Of a stretch of 55,659 bases of DNA, positions 49,826-55,659 are shown in pieces (position 1 is the stretch's first letter; each line of letters opens with the position of its first letter). The notes below the pieces were generated by a model. That model saw nothing but the letters and a program-made list of their open reading frames with translations, did not search any database and was not told where the DNA came from. Source of the DNA: Deltaproteobacteria bacterium. GTDB taxonomy: Bacteria > Desulfobacterota > Desulfobaccia > Desulfobaccales > 0-14-0-80-60-11. The stretch spans positions 1 through 55,659 of the forward strand of contig QZIZ01000158.1 of assembly GCA_003599195.1 (NCBI GenBank), written 5' to 3'. Both the position numbers and the translations under genes were made by a program.

Positions 49826-50341
49826 ATGAAAGTCCTTTGGGCCCCCTGGCGCATGGAATATATCCTGGGGGAAGACAAGCACCAGGGCTGTATCTTTTGT
49901 CCGGTACCCGGAGAAGACCTGAAAGAGCGGCTGGTGCTCTTTACGGGCCGCTTGAGCCGGGTGATGATGAACAAATACCCGTATATCAACGGGCACCTGC
50001 TGATTTCGCCGCTTAGGCACAAACCCGGTCTGAAGGACCTGACGCCGGAGGAACTCCTGGACCTGCAATTGAAGCTCCGGGACTCCCTGGCGATTTTGCG
50101 CCAGGTGATGCGCCCCGACGGATTCAACGTGGGCCTCAACTTAGGGATTGTGGCCGGGGCCGGGGTGGAGAGCCACCTCCATTTTCACGTGGTGCCCCGG
50201 TGGAACGGCGACACCAATTTTATCCCGGTTTTTGCCGACGTCCGGGTGATTCCGGAACATTTCCGCGAGACTTATGAACGCCTGGCGCCGCACTTCCAGG
50301 CCCTGGCAGACGAGGATCAGGCATGCGCTTCTTTAAAGTGA
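49826..50341 (+). CDS. HIT-family hydrolase/phosphorylase
   Basis: A 171-residue protein starting MKVLWAPWRMEYI, the usual head of the bacterial AP4A-phosphorylase-like HIT group. Zn-type Cys pair CIFC near 23-26, and the HIT triad in VESHLHFHVVPRW. It acts on dinucleotide polyphosphates or AMP conjugates in the cytoplasm. A longer upstream frame adds 12 residues with no family likeness, and AAGGAAACGG lies before the ATG. Overlaps the next gene by 19 bp. Confidence 0.88.
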   Translation: MKVLWAPWRMEYILGEDKHQGCIFCPVPGEDLKERLVLFTGRLSRVMMNKYPYINGHLLISPLRHKPGLKDLTPEELLDLQLKLRDSLAILRQVMRPDGFNVGLNLGIVAGAGVESHLHFHVVPRWNGDTNFIPVFADVRVIPEHFRETYERLAPHFQALADEDQACASLK

Positions 50342-50679
50342 TTTTTTCCTCCCTTTTGGGAATCTTTGGGATCGTCTTCATCGTTCAGAATCGCGAGGTG
50401 CTGGAGCGCACCGTCCAACTACGACTGGAGCTTTATTTCCATTCCTTTCAGAGCGCGGCGATTCCTTTATGGATCCTGATTCTGTTCACTTTCTTCCTGG
50501 GGGTGTTCACCGCCTGCCTCTACGGCCTTTATGAACTCCTGAAACAACGCCAGACCATCCGCACTTTGAGGCATAACCTGGAGATCGTGGGCCAGGAACT
50601 GAAACGGGCCTCCGCCGCCGCAGCCGCGGAAATCCCCCGGGAACCGGAAGTCGTACCCCGGCCGATGAGTGAGCAGTAA
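50323..50679 (+). CDS. LapA/DUF1049 membrane protein
   Basis: A 118-residue protein with two membrane helices (LLGIFGIVFIVQNREV and IPLWILILFTFFLGVFTACLY) and a C-terminal coiled coil: the lipopolysaccharide-assembly protein A pattern. It overlaps the HIT gene by 19 bp. The last codons (M-S-E-Q-stop) are read from a GAGCAGTAAGCAGT repeat that entered the end of the gene. Confidence 0.82.
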   Translation: MRFFKVIFSSLLGIFGIVFIVQNREVLERTVQLRLELYFHSFQSAAIPLWILILFTFFLGVFTACLYGLYELLKQRQTIRTLRHNLEIVGQELKRASAAAAAEIPREPEVVPRPMSEQ

Positions 50680-50707
50680 GCAGTGAACATTAGGCGGCAA
50701 AAAATAT

Positions 50708-50831
50708 TTAACCGCAGAGACGCAGAGGACCCAGAGATTCGCAGAATAAAAATATTTGTGCCTTGGCTTGCCAAGGCACAAATATTTTAATTCTCTGCGA
50801 ACCTCTGTGCTCTCTGCGCCTCTGCGGTTAA
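50708..50831. repeat. 124-bp composite palindrome
   Basis: Ends TTAACCGCAGAGACGCAGAG and CTCTGCGCCTCTGCGGTTAA pair; central hairpin ATTTGTGCCTTGGC-tt-GCCAAGGCACAAAT. Relative to the copy at 48483 the arm bases differ, but the differences are mostly matched on both arms (CACAG to CGCAG on left, CTGTG to CTGCG on right). It lies directly before mutS. Confidence 0.9.
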
Positions 50832-50865
50832 TCAATTATTACCCTGCTCACTCCACCTAACCGCC

Positions 50866-53400
50866 ATGTCCGAGGCACCTGCCGATAAAATCACCCCCAT
50901 GTTGCGGCAGTATCTGGATTTGAAGTCCAGGTACACCGACGCCCTGGTGCTCTTCCAGATGGGGGATTTCTACGAGATGTTCTTCGAGGACGCGGAGAAG
51001 GGCGCCGCGGCCCTGAACATCGTCCTCACCAGCCGCAGCCGCCAGGACGCGGAGCGCATCCCCATGGCCGGGTTTCCCATCCACGCGGCCCAGAGTTATC
51101 TCTCCCGTCTGTTGGAGCAGGGTTTCAAGGTGGTGGTCTGCGACCAGGTGGAGGACCCGGCTGCCGCCAAGGGCTTGGTGCGCCGGGAGGTGACCCGCAT
51201 CCTCACCCGGGGGACGCTGGTGGACCCGGACGCCCTGGACAGCCGCCGGGACAACTACCTGGCCGCGGTGGCACTCCAGGGCCGCAAATGGGGCCTGGCC
51301 TTCCTGGAGTTGTCCACCGGGGAATTTTGCGTCACCGAAGGGGAAGGCGCCGATCCCCTGGCAGATGAGCTCTGGCGCCTGAAACCCTCGGAAATCCTGG
51401 TGTCCGAAGACCTGGACGCCAAATTCCTGGAATGCGCCCTCTTTCCCTTCGACGTCCCTCCCACCCGCCGGGTGTTGGGGCCATACGCCTTTGAGTTCCA
51501 GGCCGCCCGCCAGGAGTTGGGACGGCAGTTGGGCACCCTTTTTCTGGACGGCTTCGGCCTGGAGGCTTACCGCTCCGGGGTGGCCGCGGCCGGGGCCATT
51601 CTCAGGTATTTAAAAGATTCCCACCATCCTTCACTCCCCCATATCGACCGCTTGCTGCCCATCAGCCGGGACGATTACCTGGGGCTGGATGAGGCCACTT
51701 TAAGGCACCTGGAGGTTTTCGAGACCTGGCGCAGCCGCTCCCGCCAGGGCTCCCTCCTGGAGGCGCTGGATGCGGCGGTCACCCCCATGGGCAGCCGCAG
51801 GCTGGGTAGTTGGCTGCGTTATCCTTTGAAGAACCTGGCCCGCATCGAAGCCCGCCTGCAAGCGGTGCAGTTTTTTAAGGATAACAGCCTGCTGCGGCAG
51901 CGCTGGCGCCAGTCCTTGAAGGGTATGGGGGACCTGGAGCGCCTCACCGCGCGTCTGGCTTTGGAGCAGGCCCTGCCCCGGGAGGTGGCTGCGGTGGGCC
52001 AGGCCCTGGGCCGCCTGCCTTTGCTTAAGGAATTATTGGCCGGGGATTTGCCTCCCCTGGTGGCGGCACTGGCCGGGGACCTGGAGAACCTGGAGGACCT
52101 GGAGACTTTAATCGCCGGGGCCCTGGCCGACGAGCCCCCGGCCAACCTCGCGTCCGGGGGCATCATCCGGGAAGGGTACGACCCGGAACTGGACGAGCTG
52201 CTGCAATTTACCCGGGAAGGCAAAGACTGGATCGCCCGCCTGGAGTCCCAGGAAAGGGAGCGCTCAGGGATAAACTCCCTGAAGGTCAGGTACAACAAGG
52301 TCTTCGGCTATTATCTGGAGGTCTCCCGGGCCAATCTGGACCGGGTGCCGGAGGATTATATCCGCAAGCAGACCCTGGTGAACGCGGAGCGCTTCATCAC
52401 CGCGGAACTCAAGGAGTACGAGGCCCGGGTCCTGGGCGCGGAAGAGGCCCGCCTGAAACGGGAAGTGGAGCTCTTCACGGAGTTGCGCCGCCGCTTGGGG
52501 GGCGAGTCCCTCCGCCTGAAAAAAGTCGCCGCAGCCCTGGCCCGGCTGGACGCGCTCGCCGCCCTGGCGGAAGTGGCGGCCCTGCACCGTTATTGCCGTC
52601 CCAGGGTGGCGCCGGAGCCGGTGCTGCAGCTCACCCAGAGCCGCCATCCGGTGATCGAGCGGATTCTGCCCCCCGGGAGTTTTGTGCCCAATGACTTGGC
52701 CCTGGACGGCGACTCCCAGGTGCTCATCGTCACCGGGCCCAACATGTCCGGCAAATCCACCATCCTCAGGCAGGTGGCCCTCACCGTGCTTTTGGCCCAG
52801 ATGGGGAGCTTCGTGCCCGCAAAAGATGCGGTGGTGGGGCTCACCGACAGCATCTTCACCCGGGTAGGCGCGGTGGACGACATCGGCCGGGGCCAGAGCA
52901 CTTTTCTGGTGGAGATGCACGAGACCGCGCGCATCCTGCATCAGGCTACGCCCCGGAGCTTGGTCATCCTGGATGAAATCGGCCGGGGCACCAGCACCTT
53001 TGACGGCCTGGCCCTGGCCTGGGCGGTGGCGGAGCATCTCCACGACCTGGCGGGCGCGGGGGTGAAGACCCTGTTCGCCACCCACTACCAGGAACTCACC
53101 CAATTGAGCCGCCTCAAGCCCCGGGTGAAAATTTTCCAGGTATTGGTGGCGGAAACCGGGGGCCGCATCGTCTTTCTGCACCGGCTGGCCCCGGGCGCGG
53201 CCGCGCAGAGCTACGGCATCCAGGTGGCGCAGCTCGCGGGGGTGCCGGCCATGGTCATCTCCCGGGCCCAGGAGGTGCTGGAAAACCTGGAGGCCGGGAC
53301 GCTGGACCCCGCGGGCCTGCCCCGGCTGGCCCGGCACCGACGGCGGGCAATGAAAGATGAATTACAACCAAACCTTTTCCACCGTGACCCATCTCCTTAG
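50866..53400 (+). CDS. mutS: DNA mismatch repair protein MutS
   Basis: An 844-residue full-length MutS. Mismatch-sensing FQMGDFYEMF in domain I (Phe-x-Glu near 25-30), core and lever domains, then the ATPase with Walker A TGPNMSGKST (about 623), Walker B VILDEIGRGTSTFDG and the ATHYQEL switch. Typical length 850. Recognises mispairs and recruits MutL. No mutL nearby. The C-terminal MutS tetramerisation segment is short. Confidence 0.97.
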   Translation: MSEAPADKITPMLRQYLDLKSRYTDALVLFQMGDFYEMFFEDAEKGAAALNIVLTSRSRQDAERIPMAGFPIHAAQSYLSRLLEQGFKVVVCDQVEDPAAAKGLVRREVTRILTRGTLVDPDALDSRRDNYLAAVALQGRKWGLAFLELSTGEFCVTEGEGADPLADELWRLKPSEILVSEDLDAKFLECALFPFDVPPTRRVLGPYAFEFQAARQELGRQLGTLFLDGFGLEAYRSGVAAAGAILRYLKDSHHPSLPHIDRLLPISRDDYLGLDEATLRHLEVFETWRSRSRQGSLLEALDAAVTPMGSRRLGSWLRYPLKNLARIEARLQAVQFFKDNSLLRQRWRQSLKGMGDLERLTARLALEQALPREVAAVGQALGRLPLLKELLAGDLPPLVAALAGDLENLEDLETLIAGALADEPPANLASGGIIREGYDPELDELLQFTREGKDWIARLESQERERSGINSLKVRYNKVFGYYLEVSRANLDRVPEDYIRKQTLVNAERFITAELKEYEARVLGAEEARLKREVELFTELRRRLGGESLRLKKVAAALARLDALAALAEVAALHRYCRPRVAPEPVLQLTQSRHPVIERILPPGSFVPNDLALDGDSQVLIVTGPNMSGKSTILRQVALTVLLAQMGSFVPAKDAVVGLTDSIFTRVGAVDDIGRGQSTFLVEMHETARILHQATPRSLVILDEIGRGTSTFDGLALAWAVAEHLHDLAGAGVKTLFATHYQELTQLSRLKPRVKIFQVLVAETGGRIVFLHRLAPGAAAQSYGIQVAQLAGVPAMVISRAQEVLENLEAGTLDPAGLPRLARHRRRAMKDELQPNLFHRDPSP

Positions 53401-53496
53401 AAAAATATATTTTTACAAATTAATAATTCTTTTAAATTTATGCCGGTTTTTGCTAAGTTAGCAGAAGAAAATATTATTGGGAAAGGAGATGAAAAG

Positions 53497-54333
53497 ATGA
53501 GTCCAAGAAATTTGAATTTTATCACTTTTCCAACAGGTAAGGCCTTTGTAATTCTGATTGTTTTTGTTTTTTTTGTCACCTCTGAGGCTTATAGTAAAGA
53601 TTTTTGCACCTTCCTTAGAGTAATAGGCCAGGTTTTTCATTTGAAAGAAAACAAGCCACCTGGAATGCCTGCTAAAATTCAGGAAGGTGCTTCTGAAGGG
53701 GATGGTGTCCATACCAAAGTCGCCTCAAGAACACATCTTTGTTTGATTGACACCAGCGACCTCTTCATAGCGCCAAAAAGTGAAGTTGTCATGGAGTCTT
53801 ATCTGCTTGATCCCCCAAAGAGCAAAGAGACTGTAGTCACTTTAGTTACCAAAGGTCTTATCCACATGGTTGTTAATTTCTTAGATAAAGCAAATCCGCC
53901 AAAATTCTTTATTAAAACAGAAAATTCTATAAGCGCTATTCGAGGTACTAATGTATATGTGCTTATCGGTAAGAATTTTACCGATGTTTTTGTAAAAACT
54001 GGTCACATTCGTGTGGGGGCAATTCAAAATAAAAGAGCGGAAAATACGCTTCCAAGGCTAGTTGAAAAACAAATGGAAATTTGCGCTGGGGGTGGAGGTG
54101 GCGCAGGCGCTGCTGTTCTTAAAGGTGCTGAAAAAATTGGGCATGACACAATTCTAGGCCCACAAAAAGCTATAAGGATTTTCGAAGGGATATCTGCCTC
54201 CTTTTCTAAAAAAGTGAGTGTTCCACTGGAATATTTCGACCGGTTAGATAAATTAATGATTACCGGTCTGCCGGATCAATTCCAGGAAGGCAAAGACCCC
54301 AAACAGCTGTTGGATCTCATAGGTCTTTTATAA
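53497..54333 (+). CDS. FecR-domain secreted protein, AT-rich
   Basis: A 278-residue protein. Signal peptide NLNFITFPTGKAFVILIVFV then FFVTSEAYS, with mature start near residue 34. The mature part contains the FecR beta-domain: VIGQVFHLKENKPPG, IQEGASEGDGVHTK, LIDTSDLFIAPKSEV, and ENSISAIRGTNVYVLIG. Strong ribosome site GGAAAGGAG before the ATG. Base composition is clearly AT-richer than the flanking genes, and a Gly-rich insertion (AGGGGGAGAAV) is present. Such proteins often bind polysaccharide or act as secreted regulators. Probably acquired separately. Confidence 0.78.
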   Translation: MSPRNLNFITFPTGKAFVILIVFVFFVTSEAYSKDFCTFLRVIGQVFHLKENKPPGMPAKIQEGASEGDGVHTKVASRTHLCLIDTSDLFIAPKSEVVMESYLLDPPKSKETVVTLVTKGLIHMVVNFLDKANPPKFFIKTENSISAIRGTNVYVLIGKNFTDVFVKTGHIRVGAIQNKRAENTLPRLVEKQMEICAGGGGGAGAAVLKGAEKIGHDTILGPQKAIRIFEGISASFSKKVSVPLEYFDRLDKLMITGLPDQFQEGKDPKQLLDLIGLL

Positions 54334-54360
54334 TTATTAACTCAACTTTCTATAATAACT

Positions 54361-54441
54361 ACAATTGTAGCCTGGGCGCTTTGCGCCAAAGCTACAATTA
54401 ATCTCTCTGTGAACCTCTGTGCTCTCTGTGCCTCTGTGGTA
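54361..54441. repeat. GAGACGCAGAG-type half repeat plus hairpin
   Basis: ATTGTAGC-ctgggCGCTTTGCGccaaa-GCTACAAT is a self-paired hairpin; it is followed by CTCTGTGAACCTCTGTGC...CTCTGTGGT, the right-arm type of the 48483 palindrome, with no left arm. Fits a partly deleted composite copy. Confidence 0.75.
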
Positions 54442-54455
54442 AAGGTATTTAAATC

Positions 54456-55007
54456 ATGAAAAAGGTAATAGTCATCTTCGGAATGATGGGCACCGGCAAG
54501 ACCACTCTGGCCCAGGCCCTGGGTAAGGAAATGGGCTGGCCGGTGGTGCACAGCGACGCGGTGCGCAAAAACCTGGCAGGTCTGACGCCCACCACACCCA
54601 CGCCCACAGAGTTCGGGAAGGGGATTTACGACGAGGACTTCTCCCGGCGCACTTACGAGGAGATGCGCCGCCAGGCCGTGGAGCACCTGGCCGCGGGCCA
54701 AAATGTCATCCTGGACGGCTCTTATAAGCGGGACGCGGAGCGGGACCTGGTGCGGATACTGGCCCGGGAAAACGGCGCAGCCGCCATTTTTTTGTATTGC
54801 GCCTGTCCCGTGGAGGTGGTTAAGGAGCGGCTGGACCTCCGGGCCAAAGACCCCGAATCCATCTCCGACGGCCGGGAAGAAATCCTGGAGGCCCAGGCCA
54901 AAGATTTCGAACCCGCGGACCTGACGCTCTCCGATATCTGGGGGGTGAACACCAACCGGGAGTTGCCTGCGGTTCTGGAGAAGGTGAAATTTCTGCTGGA
55001 AAGATAG
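54456..55007 (+). CDS. P-loop kinase, zeta-toxin/gluconokinase-like
   Basis: A 183-residue P-loop protein. Walker A GMMGTGKTT (9-17), then the substrate Asp in VVHSDAVRKNL, and VILDGSYKRDAERDL. Short kinase of the AAA_33 type that phosphorylates a small molecule or nucleotide-like substrate; exact substrate unknown. Arg-rich second half with DLRAKDPESISDGR as lid. Free-standing between the FecR gene and the exonuclease gene. No toxin-antitoxin partner is visible, so I do not call it a zeta toxin. Confidence 0.75.
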   Translation: MKKVIVIFGMMGTGKTTLAQALGKEMGWPVVHSDAVRKNLAGLTPTTPTPTEFGKGIYDEDFSRRTYEEMRRQAVEHLAAGQNVILDGSYKRDAERDLVRILARENGAAAIFLYCACPVEVVKERLDLRAKDPESISDGREEILEAQAKDFEPADLTLSDIWGVNTNRELPAVLEKVKFLLER

Positions 55008-55023
55008 AGACGCCGCGCTTCCC

Positions 55024-55051
55024 TCGTTCCCAAGTTGCACCTGGGAACGAG
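55024..55051. repeat. GTTCCCAAG palindrome
   Basis: TCGTTCCCAAGTTGCACCTGGGAACGAG: imperfect palindrome of the family at 47447-47641. On the minus strand nothing downstream resembles a terminator. Confidence 0.75.
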
Positions 55052-55081
55052 AAAAAGAGGTCTTAATATTATTTATTCCAC

Positions 55082-55659
55082 CTAGCCCCTTCCCCCCAGC
55101 AACCGATTCTCAGCCAAATGGAAGGCCTGCTCCATCAAGGTCTCCAGGTTGACCACGTCTTCCCGGTTATAGGTGAGGAGGGTGGGCAGCGCCTGGTAAT
55201 CGCCGCGGCAGTGGCGGTCCCAGAGGAGCACGGCTTCGTAGCCGTCCAGGCCGTCCACCTCCGGGGGCCGCTTAATGCCGAAGCGGGGCTCGATGCGCTT
55301 CAGGCCGCCCTTAAAGCCCAGGCGGGCCAGGATGAAACGGAGGTCCAGGTGCACCGGGGGGAGTTTTAGTTCCGGGAAATAGGCCCGGAGCACGGGGAGG
55401 TCGAACTGGCTGCCGTTGAAGGTGATGACCAGGTCCAGGTCTTCCAGGGCCTGGGGAAATTCCTCCAGGTTTTGGCCGTGGACGAACTGGCGCATGGCCT
55501 GGCCGTCATAGAGGCCCGCGACCGTCACTTGCAGGCCCGGCCAGGTGTAGCCCGTGGTTTCGATGTCCAGGTACGCGGCCCGCTGCCTAAAGCGCCGGAA
55601 GAGCCGCCAGCGCTCCGCCGGGGGGAGGAGGGGACCGAAATAACCGGGGTTATCCTCCT
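55082..55659 (-). CDS. RNase-H-like 3'-5' exonuclease domain protein (partial)
   Basis: The reading frame is open to the right edge of the window, so only the C-terminal 192 residues are present. It contains YLDIETTGY, the DxE first motif of DEDD exonucleases, ITFNGSQFDLPVL as the second motif, and YNREDVVNLETLM (YxxxD third motif). It resembles the YprB-like family of predicted RNase-H-fold nucleases. The true start lies beyond position 55659. Function: DNA or RNA trimming, not determined. It faces the kinase gene convergently. Confidence 0.8.
   Translation of the reverse strand, partial: EDNPGYFGPLLPPAERWRLFRRFRQRAAYLDIETTGYTWPGLQVTVAGLYDGQAMRQFVHGQNLEEFPQALEDLDLVITFNGSQFDLPVLRAYFPELKLPPVHLDLRFILARLGFKGGLKRIEPRFGIKRPPEVDGLDGYEAVLLWDRHCRGDYQALPTLLTYNREDVVNLETLMEQAFHLAENRLLGGRG

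Noticed and set aside
54456-55007. Zeta toxin of a toxin-antitoxin pair
   Set aside because: No epsilon-like antitoxin beside it; the P-loop kinase family also includes metabolic enzymes.

Overview
The window is a GC-rich bacterial chromosome segment whose gene content fits a free-living anaerobic Desulfobacterota-like organism. The evidence is a GEMM-I riboswitch in front of a Flp/Tad pilus locus, a small zinc-ribbon protein paired with a double-[4Fe-4S] ferredoxin-type protein, Tat-exported DUF362, bacterial-enhancer-binding and HD-GYP regulators, and MenA-type quinone synthesis. This is an inference from gene content; no rRNA or complete tRNA is present to fix the lineage.

Left end (1-3978): the remnant of an integrated element. 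It carries a primase-polymerase split into two overlapping frames, whose second half is cut off by what looks like the end of an insertion sequence. It also carries an XRE regulator, an AT-rich protein of unknown function flanked by two identical 25-bp dyad repeats, and a HicA toxin with an antitoxin that fuses a MerR-type DNA-binding domain to HicB. The element ends in a 45-nt fragment of the 3' half of a tRNA-Ala gene, the typical scar of tRNA-directed integration, preceded by several hairpins. The intact tRNA and any integrase should lie to the left of the window.

4000-18000 (minus strand): a beta-barrel outer-membrane protein; a lipoprotein that fuses a serine-hydrolase domain to a NamZ muramidase domain; a DUF6391-like membrane protein; small proteins; a MacA-MacB-TolC/NodT tripartite export operon; a sigma-54 response regulator; and a receiver/HD-GYP c-di-GMP phosphodiesterase. 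18000-27000 holds NagZ (plus strand), a heptosyltransferase-like GT9, a benzoylformate-decarboxylase-like ThDP enzyme, the zinc-ribbon/ferredoxin pair and two tandem GT87 membrane glycosyltransferases downstream of an AAA ATPase.

28355-36091 (plus strand) is a compact Flp/Tad pilus operon behind a c-di-GMP riboswitch: flp, tadE, cpaB, tadZ/cpaE, tadA/cpaF, a TadD-like TPR plus TadB fusion, and tadC. No secretin (CpaC/RcpA) and no prepilin peptidase are encoded in it. It diverges from the AAA-GT87-GT87 operon. 36461-38397 is a two-gene unit: a terpene-cyclase-type toroid protein and a Tat-dependent DUF362 protein.

38414-45370 (minus strand) holds an L,D-transpeptidase, a motility set (MotB, MotA, lytic transglycosylase, a very large CheZ) and malate dehydrogenase. 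45828-55659 is mostly plus strand and housekeeping: MenA-like prenyltransferase, DUF547, asparaginase, HIT hydrolase, LapA-like protein, MutS, an AT-rich FecR-domain protein, a P-loop kinase, and at the right edge a partial RNase-H-like exonuclease on the minus strand.

Intergenic spaces are packed with at least seven families of short palindromic repeats, some forming composite palindromes above 120 bp and one looking like a 206-bp MITE. They sit between genes and inside operons, and in two cases supply the stop codon of the preceding gene.
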